Of a stretch of 64,000 nt of DNA, positions 18,843 through 29,124 are shown one piece after another. Below the pieces are notes generated by a model. That model did not search any database and had not been told where the DNA came from. It saw only the letters and a list, made by a program, of their open reading frames with translations. How positions within the stretch are numbered: the stretch's first letter is position 1; each line of letters opens with the position of its first letter. Origin of the DNA: Trissonchulus latispiculum. Lineage: Eukaryota > Nematoda > Enoplea > Enoplida > Ironidae. The position numbers were made by a program, and so were the translations under genes. The DNA lies in assembly GCA_030248195.1 (NCBI GenBank), contig JASAND010006604.1, positions 1 to 64,000 on the forward strand, given 5' to 3'.

Positions 18843-19071
18843 GGAGGTGTCTCGTAAAGCCTACGGTACGTTATGTCACAGCGACGAACATCTCATCAGA
18901 CGTGAATGCGGATTACCTCCAAGACCTCATATCTACGAAATTGATGCAGTCAGGGATAAGATGAGGGACCTACGTGAGTACAAAAGATATCGCAGAAGTA
19001 TTCAACCTATCTACAATATGCTAGACAGGCTAGAAGCAGAAATGCTCAAAAATCCGTGTTTTCATGGCTAA
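18790..19071 (+). CDS. Basic protein frame, probable continuation of the preceding gene
   Basis: Open from 18790 to the stop at 19071 (about 93 residues). The only bacterial-type start is GTG at 18847, so a eukaryotic start is missing and this is best read as the distal part of the 18684 frame. It contains CGLPPRPHIYEID and a charged helix (RDKMRDLREYKRYRR). No known family. The break could be an indel or a short unrecognised intron (a GTAAGT donor-like site is at 18794). Confidence 0.4.
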   Translation, partial: AVSPGQAHNVLIHVLPIEEVSRKAYGTLCHSDEHLIRRECGLPPRPHIYEIDAVRDKMRDLREYKRYRRSIQPIYNMLDRLEAEMLKNPCFHG

Positions 19072-19185
19072 CTGCCTACCTACCAACTAATGTTATCCGT
19101 AACATTTCGTTTACTGTATGCAATAGTGATTATGCAATACAATACTGTTATTCAATGGTTTACAGTAGTGTTATCTAATACCATA

Positions 19186-19258
19186 TAATAATAATAATAA
19201 TAATAGTCAATGATATTATGCATTGTTTACTGTACATTAGTAATGCCATGTAATAGTC

Positions 19259-19294
<36 letters not shown>
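19186..19294. repeat. AAT-type microsatellites (two runs)
   Basis: Two TAA/AAT trinucleotide runs (about 19186-19205 and 19260-19294) separated by a TAGTCAATGATATTATGCA-type sequence that itself recurs as TAGTCAATGGTGTTACGCA. They lie between the two accessory genes of the Polinton. Confidence 0.9.
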
Positions 19295-19295
<1 letters not shown>

Positions 19296-19329
19296 GTCAA
19301 TGGTGTTACGCAATATTAGTCCATAATTG

Positions 19330-20028
19330 TTAGTGTTCTTTACAGTCCTGGTGATTCCATGGGGATACGAACCATTCCGGCACATTCCATTGTTTCACCA
19401 TAGAATTTCCAATCCACTCGATGAATACGACGGCACGGTTGTCGCATCCCAAGGGCCCAAGGGCCACCGCTGCGTCCAGTCTCGCTGCTTGTACCGTAGG
19501 GAAGGTGTCCTGGCTTTCTCTTAGCAAATATTTGCTCTTTGTGTAAATCTTCCATGTGACTCCTTTCTCCTTGGTTCCTCCTTCGAACAGTTTGGCCAAG
19601 TTGTACTGCTTCGACTTCACCAAGGCCTCGTGGAGCAGGGGCACGATATCTTTGCTCCGCTTCAGTCGCAGTAGGAGATCAAACACTCCATCATATCTTG
19701 TTTCGGATTTGATGATATCTCGATAATCCGGGGTTATGCGCCGATGTTCAACCATGTAGTCTGCCACTGGAGCGGGATCCACTTCATCACAAAGAATAAC
19801 CAAATTGTCTATGATTTTCTCCACAGATGGTGAACCTGAAACATTTCACACAACAAATAATGCTAATCTAAAAACTATGAAATGTTCAAACTGTAAAATG
19901 TAATGTTTAAAATTGTAATATACAAGAATTCAAAAATTTGAACGACTAAAAAATGCAATCATTAAAAATACAATCATTAGAAATACAACGGATAAAAATG
20001 CTACAATTAAAATCTTACCGGAATTCAT
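19330..20028 (-). CDS. CARD-like death-fold protein, two exons (Polinton accessory gene)
   Basis: Exon 1 is 10 nt (20028-20019, ATG at 20028) and ends in a strong donor GTAAG. The intron 20018-19836 (183 nt) ends in TTTCAG. Exon 2 runs 19835-19330. The frame is continuous across the junction, giving 171 residues. The first ~85 residues of exon 2 form a CARD-like helical pattern: VADYMVEHRRITPDYRDIIK, then YDGVFDLLLRLKR and IVPLLHEALVKSKQYNLAKL. CARDs mediate homotypic assembly in caspase and innate-immune signalling, so interference with host cell death is a natural hypothesis. The C-terminal half (VTWKIYTKSKYLL..., VPEWFVSPW) is not recognised. The intron suggests capture from, or adaptation to, a spliceosomal host. 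Confidence 0.7.
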
Positions 20029-20249
20029 TGTTGTTGATGATGTAAAGTACTGGTGATTCAAATGTCAGTAAGGTTAATAAACCTGCCAAACTTGCAATAT
20101 ATGTCTAAACTTTGCAGCATTCTTGTGCTAGGTTTCATAAAATAGGCTGTACACATATATCAATTTTGTATTGCCTTGTTCATTTGCTAGTTAATTATTG
20201 AACAAATGTTGTATACTCTTTTTCTTTTAACTTTTAGCCTATTCCCAGT

Positions 20250-20800
20250 TTCACGTAATTGTTGTCATATTCATTACACATAAATTTTCATAGTCAACTT
20301 TAATTATTATTAACTAATTAGTTAACCTATAATTATCAACAGGTGACCGAAGTTAGTTCATTATTACTTTATTACACAGGCACCATAATTAACCCAACAT
20401 GTGTCAACAATCTTACGTAATTGGAGACATAAAATTATAATCACCCATTTTCAACCATAGTTAACTTTAATAAATTATTACTAACTAATTAGCTAACTAC
20501 TAAACAAAATTAGTTGACCGAAGTTAGTTCACAGTTTGCTCTTTACGTTGACATAAAACTTTTCACATAAAGTTTTCCCAATCTTGCGTAATTGGAGACA
20601 TAAAATTAAAATCACCCATTTTCAGCCAATTTTCATAGTCAACTTTAACCAATTATTACTAACTAATTAGTCAACAAATAATTACCAACAGGTGACCGAA
20701 GTTAGTTCAACATATGCTCTTTAAGTTGACACCAAAATTAGTGTGATAAGTGTTGTCAATATTACGTAATTGGAGACATAAAATTTTAAACCAATGTTTC
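20250..20800. repeat. Tandem repeat, about 175-bp unit, in the Polinton right end
   Basis: CGTAATTGGAGACATAAAATT recurs near 20414, 20587 and 20764, and GACCGAAGTTAGTTCA, AACTTTAATTATTA and ACTAATTAG blocks recur between them, giving units of about 173-177 bp. AT-rich with no open frame. Confidence 0.8.
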
Positions 20801-20859
20801 TACCCCTTTCCTTGTTTACGTCTTTAATTTCATTGAGACAGGTGCAATCAAGACAGCTT

Positions 20860-21290
20860 ACAGGGAAGAAAATTTTAAGCAAGCAGGGAGAAAGACTTTT
20901 GACAGGTTTGAGTCCTCAGTATGCTAAAGATATGCTAACACTAGAAGGCAGCTAGCAGGGAAAGAAAAGTAGTGACAGGTTTGAGTCCTCAGTATGCTAA
21001 AGATATGCTAACACTAGAAGGCTGCTAGCAGGGAGAAAATTTTAAACAAGCAGGGAGAAAATTTTTTGACAGGTTTAAGTCCTCAGTGTGTTGAAGATAT
21101 GCTAACACTAAAAGGCAGCTAATAGGGAAAGAAAATTTTAAACAAGCAGGGAGAAAGACTTTTGACAGTTTTGAGTCCTCAGTATGCTAAAGATATGCTA
21201 ACACTATCAGGCAGCTAGCAGGGTGAAAAGTAGTGACAGGTTTGAGTCCTCAGTATGCTAAAGATATGCTAACACTAGCAGGCATCTAAC
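20860..21290. repeat. Tandem minisatellite, 71-96-bp units, in the Polinton right end
   Basis: GACAGGTTTGAGTCCTCAGT followed by ATGCTAAAGATATGCTAACA starts near 20901, 20974, 21068, 21164 and 21235. The variable spacer contains AGCAGGGAGAAA. The unit length alternates between about 72 and 95 bp by loss or gain of the AATTTTAAACAAGCAGGG segment. No gene. Confidence 0.85.
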
Positions 21291-21870
21291 ATCAGTATAT
21301 TCTGAAGTACGTAACTAACAATCTTGTCTTCTTTAAGTGTTTGGTACATGTCTTCCGTTTCAAGGTTAATACAAAGGTCCAGATGTCATATATAAGGAAA
21401 TGCAGGAAAAGAAAATTATAGTTGTTAAGGGAAGAAGTGGAAAATTTTAGTTGATAAGGGAAGAAAATTTTGCAATAATATTTTTGGTCTATACGATGCT
21501 GAGATAGATAGGTAAGAATCTATTGGCAAACAGTCAGGTAAATAAAAAAGTTTGAAAAAAGTTTGAAAAATGTTACTTCATATTTACTTAATTAGACCAT
21601 TAATTAATGAACACTAATTAGGCAGGTAATCTAACTATAGTCTAGCAAACTTAAAGTTAAATACGTAGGCAATATAGTCCAATAACACTATTACAAATTT
21701 TAATACACTGTTACAAACAAGCTTAAATCCAAGCTAAGAAAATTGGCCAACAATGACCTTGAGAACATCTGCCTCCATGATTAATGACCTTACCTGTATG
21801 ATTAATTAGCTCCCATTTGACTCCAGCACACCTGTACAAACCGGTCCCATTTCATCTCTCCTATACTACT

Positions 21871-22212
21871 GAAGTGTCCTTAATAAAATGACTCCTTCTG
21901 CAAAATTAAATACCTATTTGATCCACAAATTAATCAATAATTCATAAAAAAGTCTCAATCACGCACAAACTCAACCAGGTATTTGCTGTGTACGCTGCTC
22001 CTGTTTTCGATCAGTATCTTAGTGCCTGCGGTTTGAAATAGGTGAGAATTCGCTGTTTGGAGCAAGTCAGACTGGCTCTGGGCTGACGCTTTTGTCTAGG
22101 TTTCGACGGATGTTGTGATATGCTACTCTTCGCTTTAGTTTTTCTAGCTGTTTGAGCAAAATCGATCGATATGTTTATTTTCGAATTTATATCGAGACAG
22201 TAATGGCCATAA
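21871..22212. repeat. Segmental duplication copy B, right part
   Basis: After the second GAAGTG the sequence resumes the copy C alignment (TCCTTAATAA, CACGCACAAACTCA, GCCTGCGGTTTGAAATAGGT) until GGCCATAATAA, where the two copies part. This is the evidence that the 12-kb element interrupts the duplication. Confidence 0.85.
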
Positions 22213-25140
22213 TAACATGTAGTGAAAAGGTCAAAAGAGTCCACCAAAGATTATCTTAAACTTATGGGTTACTGTAGCTGAGACTGAGAGGTACTATGAA
22301 ACACTACAGCCAGGTGAACACGAGATGTCAAGGCAACTCTTACATCCGTCGAATCAAGCAGCCTGGTCAAAGAAATTTAGAAAAGACACAGGTAGAATTT
22401 ATGAGAAATGATGAAAGAGATATGGATAATCAATTGCAAGTGATTAAGATAGAAACACAAATGTAACAGTGAAAAATAGTCACGACAAATTCAAAGACAG
22501 ACAAAGAAACAAGCAAAACAATTCAATTCACACTCTTACAAATTATTCAGGGCCCGTACTATTGCCAGAGAGAGAAGAGAGAAGGTTAAGTTATATTTTC
22601 TAATCAGCAGTCTTTCATAAACCCAAATTTATCAGTAAGTTAAGTTTAAGTTAACATGATGCATACAAAATTTCGAATGAATTAATAATGTATCGCAGAA
22701 TATGATGCAGTCTCTAGTCTATATAATCACTATATTCTGTATACCGAACCTAAGAATCGAGGGGGTCTGCCTATATGCGAGCTGTGTCCTATATGATGTT
22801 CAAAGTTATAAAACAGTCAATATCGCACAGATTTCCACGCTTCCCAGGGCTCTAGATAAAATAGTTAGTTAGTTCCAACTGCCCACTCGGCAGACAGAAA
22901 GAAGCTAATATCCTACTTCCTGCCTAAGGAAGCGGCCGAAGGCTGAAACGCAGTTTTTAAAGGCTAAACGGTCTTCTAGACTTCCCCAGGAATTTCAGTC
23001 AAGATAGTTTTGTACCCTCAGAGGCACGATTTACAGAAGACAGACAATTTTACGGAAAAAGGAAACATAATTTTTAATAGAATAAAAATAGTTAGATAAT
23101 GTCAGAAAAGATCGTCTTCGGAATGGTCCCAACTCCGAACCCACAATCCTAAATTTTGGCAGCCTTGAAATAGGCTCTTAGGGCTGAGAGGCCGCGGAAG
23201 TTTGAGAAGAAGCAGCAGTCGTCAGTGGATTAAGGGAGCAAGCCTCAACCAGGAGGATAGCAGTTGACGGCAAGAATCCAAGTCAGCTGAGTCAAATGGG
23301 TGTCCGATAAATCACCCGAAACAAATAGTGAACTGACTAGGAGTGTCGGACAAATCACCCTGAATGATGGCAGGTCTTGTGCACGCTATCCAGCCCTGGC
23401 AGACCGTCGTTTTTCCCTGTTAAAGTCTGAGAAAGTAGAAAGTTCTACTGTTTCAAAACACCTTTACCATCCAGGAAGAAGATCCTGAGAGATCGGGAGA
23501 GGGCGAGAGAGAGAGAGCAGGAATCAGCTTCAAGTTCTGGATGGCCAGGAGAGCAGGGAATCCACTGAATTGATCAGAGCAGCAGGGGAACGGCAGGGTT
23601 CCTCACACCGACAAATCACATGGCTCCGAGATCAATTCCAGGCAAGGGTCCTAAGGATCAGGGCCAGCCGAATCCTGGGACTGAGCCGCAAGAATCCACG
23701 ACAGGAAGGGCAGCGGGACCCAAAGGGAGCAGCGCAAGGTAACAGGACCCAGGTAGGTAGCAGGAAATCACGGGCAGGCAATGGTTAGAACCTGAATCAA
23801 ATGGGTTAAAACCTTAGTTAAAAGGTCTTAACCGTTTGATATTTCCTGGGTCCAGGAAATCATCCCTAGGAAGCTGAATTGAAAGTTTGAGAAATTTAGA
23901 AGGTGTGGTGAAAGTTTGATGGTGCATTCTGTGTTTTAAAATTGCGGAAACTTGAATTTGAACGTGAAATTTGGGACTTTTGGGAGGGTTCCCAAAAGTC
24001 CAAGCTTCTCAGCGAATTTCCTTCGGAAACCACGCGACCCAGGTAATATCACAAGGATATTACAAACATCAGAATCATTTACAGCAATAATCAAATAATT
24101 AGATTAACGAGTAATTCCAAAGGGAATATTTTGATAGAGGAACTCTGGGTCCTATTAATATCTCAGAAGCGATTCCCAGAAAAGGAGAGAGATCGCTTAA
24201 AAACTAGTATAAGAAAAGAGAAAAATTGGGGAAAGAGACCTAAGGTGAGATATATTCCTAACCCCCCTAAAACTATAAACCCCAGAGGGCACTAGCTCCT
24301 CCAAGGCCAAGGGAAATGAGGGAATTTTGGACACAGTAACGCTAACGCTCTATATTTGAGAAAAACGGGGAAGGGAGAGAGGAGGCCAAAAAGCGGCCGT
24401 ACAAGTCGGAAGAACAGGTAAGACTGAGGTAGTAAGTCGGTCTACCTGTTAATCACGGTAATTTCAGCAATCATTTTTCTGATTGGCCGAAATTTCCTTT
24501 GCGCAAACAGGGCGCGCACTAAATGATTCAGATTGGGTCAAACTTGCAAGTAATCATAACGTGACTTTTGGTGGGATCTCAAGTGTTTACACTAACGGGG
24601 AAAGGGCAATTAAACTAATTCCTTTCCCCAATTGTTAGGAAAAAGGAGAAATAACAGCAAATAGCAGAAATAGCAGAAAAATAAATGCACCTTAATTCCC
24701 CGTTTTTGGAAAAACAATTATAGACCTGTCCCAGTGGGGACACAATATGATAGACTGCTATTAGGTAGGTATATTTAAATAATTAAATTAATTAAGTATA
24801 CAATTAGCAAAAACAACAATAATCCATTTAGGTACTGTCGTAGCTAAGACATGAACCAACAACAAAAACTAATTAATTAAAACCTCAACTTTAACCAATT
24901 ACCTTCCTTTAATTGATATAGCTAGATTATATTTTCGATTTATTAATCATTAACTATATTTTCAATTTATTATTATTTATTATTACCATTTATTATATTT
25001 TATAGTGCAAATCTAATTTGCTTACTGTACGAAATATAGCTTTTTGCATAGCTAATTTTGGAAGCCATAAATTCTACCCAAGAGAAACATAGCTAACTCG
25101 AAAGCCAGACTGTTTACACAGAACTTATGGTGATTTCATA
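22213..25140. other. Non-coding stretch, no gene recognised
   Basis: Absent from the aligned position in copy C, so part or all of it may be a later insertion. Purine-rich and comparatively G-rich from 23150 to 24430 (repeated CAGGAA, GGAGAGA, AACAGG), then AT-rich with repeated AATTAATTAA. A pair-able TGGCAGCC follows CCCACAATCC near 23155 and could be a primer-binding site of a gene-less LTR element, but no LTR pair was found. Short open frames here have no recognisable domain. Confidence 0.4.
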
Positions 25141-25145
25141 GTCCC

Positions 25146-25450
25146 AGTCGCCTCTAGACGCGCGCCGACGCACGTCGACGTGCGTAGATGCGCGTCGAAG
25201 CGCGTCAACGCGCTACACTACCATGTTACATTTGGAGGCGTCGACGCGCGTTGACGCACGTCGACGCCTCCAAACGTGACATCACGCCCTGGCGCTATGA
25301 TACCACTGAAAGCGTCGACGCGTGTCAACGCGCCTATTTGTAGCATGCCAGTTTACGCGCACGTCGACGCGCGTTCATGCGCGCAAAATGATATTGACGC
25401 TTGTAGACGCGCGTAGGCGCGCGTCGACGCGCGTACGCTTGCGTTCGCGC
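25146..25450. repeat. CpG-rich GACGCGCGTCGACGC degenerate repeat block
   Basis: About 300 bp built from variants of GACGCGCGTCGACGCGCGT with many GTCGAC palindromes and alternating purine-pyrimidine CGCGCG runs, in an otherwise AT-rich region. Near 25230-25275 the segment between GGAGGCGTCGACGC and GCGTCGACGCCTCC is a near-perfect palindrome. No open frame of interest. Confidence 0.85.
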
Positions 25451-25469
25451 CTATGAAGGCACCTTTAGA

Positions 25470-25803
25470 AAACATTCAATTTTTGCAAATATTTTGACTG
25501 AATTTAAGATGAGCCGTTGCGCATATTCCCACGACTGTGCTCACCTCCGGGCTGTTAGGATGATGTATGTCGATAATAGCTAACATCATGGCCGTACATT
25601 GATTGTAAAATGTATCATAATGTCTATTTAGTAGTTGTTTGGCTTTCGGAGAGTGGTTAGAAAAAGTAATAAAAATTATGGTGTCTCTTTCAATAAAGTT
25701 GCGGATATTTTTGTGACAACACACATGATCTAGATTGGTGCGAAAAAGGTAGCCCAATCGGGCACAGTTGGGGCAAGCCAGTTTTTGCAGCACCCCCCCT
25801 TAA
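25470..25803. mobile_element. Right-end fragment of a TTAA family T element
   Basis: It ends AGCACCCCCCCTTAA. Read inward on the minus strand it shows TTGCCCCAACTGTGCCCGAT, close to the arm TTGCCCCGACTTTGTCCGAT of the 6354-7569 element. No left end is found nearby. A minus-strand frame of 105 residues (25476-25793) includes CPNCARLGYLF and HVCCHKN; it has Cys/His pairs but is not recognised and may be chance. Confidence 0.55.
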
Positions 25804-26431
25804 TTTGTTGGTTACAGATCTTGCACTGACAGACACGCAGCCATGTCTGATCAAGATTTGTCATTTTTCCATTGTAACTTTAATTTATAATTAGATGCCA
25901 ACATACATGCTACAGGTTAAAACCAAAGTTGAGTCATGCCACTAGCACTGGTGTTCAGAGGTTTTCTGAATCTTCTGCTATTCAAATTGTTTTTGCTTTG
26001 TTTGTCGGGCACCGGCGATTGTGAAGTTTTTTTCCTATTCTCACTTTTCCTTCTCCAGTTCCTTAGCTTAGTTCCGTCGTGCTTAAGATAAAAGTGTTAA
26101 ATATTGTTTGTACAAAAACGTTTCCATCAAATTTAGTTATGTTGGTTGTCTCCAGCTACCACTTTGACGTTTGGCTGGACTGGTCGAATGATAATCATCA
26201 TCACCATCATCAATAACCGCTATCTTAATCAACAACTCCAACTCAGATTAACCTCTCTGCAATCAGCACTCCCTCGAAAACTGCCAGTAACTATCTCAGT
26301 TATTGTGACTATGTACCTGCCATGAAACGCTTTCACTGATTACGTTCCACGAATACTTATCTTGCGTTGGAATGCGTCATCTGGAACTACTGCAGATGCA
26401 ATCCAGTGCTCGATCAACCTGTTTTGCAAGA

Positions 26432-27109
26432 ATGAACTATTTAATTGCATCTGTTGTTCTATTATTGTTTTACATTCACAAATGCGCATTGCATTCTGTC
26501 TGCCATTCAAGGCAGAACTGCATAGACACAGGATGCGACGAAAGTCGATGTAAGAAACAAATTGGCTATATGTCCACTTGCTTCGTGTGTATTCCATGCT
26601 CTAAAGGTCTATCAAAAGAGCAATGCTATCGTCAAAATTGCACAAAGTGTGAACGGTGGGATTTTTACAATAATTATGAGTGCTTTCGGTGCATAGAGCC
26701 GACTACAACATCACCTTCCACAACAACAGCAACGTCCACAGTACCAACCGAAAACCCAAAACCCAATGCTGAAACAACCGTGAAAACTGAAAATGATAAA
26801 GGCAACATAAAGGCATACAATAAAAAGATAGCAATCGGTGTGGTAGGCTCACTAGGTGGTGTGATTTTTCTGACTATCGCTATTTTTCTGGTACTTTACT
26901 TTTGCGGTATTGGAAGAAGCAAGAGGACGACTTTTGACTGGAGAGAAAGGGAGGCCTACATGAATATGGTTACAGATGGTCCTGGACCCCCACCACCCAC
27001 AACAACACCTGTTACTCCTGACAAAACACCTGGAGACCTTGGAGGTCAATCTTATCCGTCTAGTTCCCCACCCGCTATGCCTCAACCGCCGCCCTGCTAC
27101 AACCGCTGA
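26432..27109 (+). CDS. Cys-rich single-pass membrane protein, paralogue 3 (most diverged)
   Basis: 225 residues from the ATG that follows TTTTGCAAG|A, equivalent to the acceptor-ATG arrangement of the other copies; a longer upstream frame exists but lacks family support. Signal peptide MNYLIASVVLLLFYIHKCA, then a Cys-rich ectodomain with altered spacing (CIDTGCDESRC, CFVCIPCSKGLSKEQC, CTKC, CFRC). A Thr/Ser/Pro-rich stalk (TTTSPSTTTATSTVPT, mucin-like) follows, then one membrane helix (IAIGVVGSLGGVIFLTIAIF), a FDWREREAYMNMV box and a Pro-rich tail ending PQPPPCYNR. It lacks the PPGYGY end. It is not in the near-identical duplication block, so it is an older paralogue. Confidence 0.78.
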   Translation: MNYLIASVVLLLFYIHKCALHSVCHSRQNCIDTGCDESRCKKQIGYMSTCFVCIPCSKGLSKEQCYRQNCTKCERWDFYNNYECFRCIEPTTTSPSTTTATSTVPTENPKPNAETTVKTENDKGNIKAYNKKIAIGVVGSLGGVIFLTIAIFLVLYFCGIGRSKRTTFDWREREAYMNMVTDGPGPPPPTTTPVTPDKTPGDLGGQSYPSSSPPAMPQPPPCYNR

Positions 27110-27708
27110 AGACTAAACTTACAAATGTATAATGAGTTTAAGATTGCTAGACAAATTTCAGCATACGGTAATTGTGCCAATGTTTTGTGCTGGTCGATCA
27201 AATGTATTTATCATTTACCAAAAGTTTGTGTGCATGTTTGCATGTCGGTCTGTAATATTGTCAATAATAGTTTCATTGGATCTTGCTGCCCACCAGATCT
27301 TGGTTGATAAATTTGGTTAAAATTTGGCATAGGAATAGAAGTGGGTATGGTGAGTTCGAATCTCTGAATCGCACTCGGGCGGGTTATTCTATGCGCTATG
27401 GAGCTCAAATGACTAAAAGCAAACTTTAGTACCCGAACAGCCTGAGCACACTTATGCGTCACAAAAGTGGAGCATCTTTCGTTTCAGCAAGGCAGTCGCC
27501 TAACTTAAAGCGGTCAGTATGATTGCCGACAACTGTATTTCCGGAGCTGACGTCACCAAGGGGAATCGAGAGGCGGAGCTCGCAACTGCTTGATCTTTTG
27601 TTGTATCGGCAGATCTTTTGCAGTCAAGAGCAGTATAGGATTGATCTAGGGGAACAATTGTGAATACCACCTTTCAGACGAATTCAAACTTAGGCTTGGT
27701 TCGAGTGT

Positions 27709-27794
27709 GCCTGGGTGGTTCAATCGGAAGAGCATTAGCCTGCATCGTTGGCCTACATTGGCCCAAAGGTTGTGGGTTGGATTCCCACCTCAGG
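27709..27794 (+). repeat. tRNA-derived SINE-like head (copy C)
   Basis: Same A-box-like and B-box-like boxes as copies A and B; a few bases shorter at the 3' side. Confidence 0.55.
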
Positions 27795-28179
27795 ACTCTT
27801 TGGGTCGGAAGTGCTGCAGTGATACCCATTTTTCTTTTGTCTACTATTCTTTGTATTTTCTTTTCTATTTCTCTATTGATTATGTCGTTCCGACAGCACC
27901 TGTGGGGGAGCTGTACTGAGATAAAGTCAGGAATCGACGATCATATTATATTTTGCGGTGTCTGTTCCATCGACTCAACTCTGTTCTATTCTATTCTGCT
28001 GTACCAATTCTAACTTTGCTATCATAGCTTGCTTGTCGGGAAGAATAAATTATCGCAAAACACTAATCTAATAGAAGCTAAACCACAAAATATACTTATT
28101 GAACCGGTCTTAAATAATGTATTTACGTTGTCCCGAACATTTCTTATCAAAAGGCCAAAGGTGTCATTATTTTTAACAG

Positions 28180-28309
28180 CCACGTCTACTATCTTGATGG
28201 ACAACGGCATACAGTCCACCCAAAACGTTCTGGACCGGCTCCACATCATCGCCAACTGTCACCGTCTGTCCTCACAAATCGTGTTGATGATTGGCCGGAC
28301 ATTTAGCAG
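28180..28309 (+). other. Conserved exon-like block (copy C)
   Basis: Same acceptor and donor as copies A and B. Relative to copy A it has ATA to ATC, ACT to ACA and TTC to TTT, all synonymous in the frame DNGIQSTQNVLDRL. In this copy the frame stays open beyond the donor for a further 12 residues. Confidence 0.5.
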
Positions 28310-28491
28310 GTACCCATTCAACATTCCGGGTTTTCAAACTTTTTAGCCTCAAAACCGGTGTTTCCAGTAATGAAATCAGGGGTCTGCTCAGCTCAAAATT
28401 ATAATATCATCATATTATCATCATAACTTTGTGCTTAACACTACTACTCAATGCATCAGATGTGATCCAGTACTGATACTGTTTCACAGGA

Positions 28492-29124
28492 ATGAAGCGT
28501 ATAAAATTAGCAGCTGTGTTATCATTATTTTATTGCTTTCAAATATGCAGTACGAAAGATTGTCATTTTTTCAAAGAATTTTACTCAAAGCAAGAGTGTT
28601 CGGACAGTGGATGCGACAAGAGCATATGCTTAAAACAGTTTGGATGCTACATATGCTCAACATGCGTTCAAGGCATAACGATAGAGGAATGCCGTCGTCA
28701 AGGATGCATCAACTGTCAAAAGGAACGTTTTGGTTGCAGAGTCTGCGCTGACCCCCCAAAGCCCCCTAAAAAGCCAGATATCATTGACACTACGGACAAT
28801 CGACAGAAACATGAAGAATCCAAACGAAACTCCAGTAATAAAAAGATAGTAATCATTGTGGTAAGCGTGATGGGTGGTGTGATTTTCATAACTCTGGCAA
28901 TTTTTCTGATACTCTACCTCTGCGGTATTGGAAGAGCTAAGACGATCACTGGTGATTGGAGAGAAAAGCAGAAGGAGTTGAATGTGGTTGCAGGTGGACC
29001 TCGTGCGCCACCGGCTCCCACAACACCTGTTGGTCCAGCCGTGCCACCTGAAATGTACAGTGGTCAGCCTTATCCGTCTGGAGCTACTTCTATGCCACAA
29101 CTGCCACCCGGATACGGCTACTAA
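28492..29124 (+). CDS. Cys-rich single-pass membrane protein, paralogue 4
   Basis: 210 residues, intact, with the ATG 2 nt after GTTTCACAG. Signal peptide about 1-21, the 12-Cys ectodomain as in paralogue 2 (here SDSGCDKSIC, GCYICSTC, ITIEECRRQGC, ERFGCRVC), a short charged stalk, a membrane helix (IVIIVVSVMGGVIFITLAIF), then ITGDWREKQKELNVVAGG and a Pro-rich tail ending PQLPPGYGY. The membrane-to-tail half is almost identical in DNA to paralogue 5 although the ectodomains differ. AAAAATAAAT near 29296 is a possible polyadenylation signal. Extracellular partner unknown. Confidence 0.8.
   Translation: MKRIKLAAVLSLFYCFQICSTKDCHFFKEFYSKQECSDSGCDKSICLKQFGCYICSTCVQGITIEECRRQGCINCQKERFGCRVCADPPKPPKKPDIIDTTDNRQKHEESKRNSSNKKIVIIVVSVMGGVIFITLAIFLILYLCGIGRAKTITGDWREKQKELNVVAGGPRAPPAPTTPVGPAVPPEMYSGQPYPSGATSMPQLPPGYGY

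Larger units (their letters stand above)
9906..21870. mobile_element. Polinton/adintovirus-like element, complete insertion (11,965 bp)
   Basis: It starts AGTAGTATA and ends TATACTACT, with a perfect 6-bp duplication GAAGTG outside (9900-9905 and 21871-21876). Copy C of the host duplication has a single GAAGTG at 29966-29971 joining the same two flanks, so the boundaries are exact. Six-bp duplications and AG..CT ends are typical of Polintons. Gene content: type B DNA polymerase, double-jelly-roll capsid, penton, pX-like core protein and adenain-type protease, plus TBP-like and CARD-like accessory genes. No retroviral-type integrase and no FtsK/HerA-type ATPase is visible, and the right 2 kb is repetitive and non-coding. 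The reading frames are mostly open, suggesting a fairly recent insertion. Confidence 0.9.

Noticed and set aside
22213..25140. Complete LTR retrotransposon between copy B and the CpG-rich block
   Set aside because: A primer-binding-like TGGCAGCC and purine-rich tracts exist, but no matching LTR pair and no gag or pol frame could be found.
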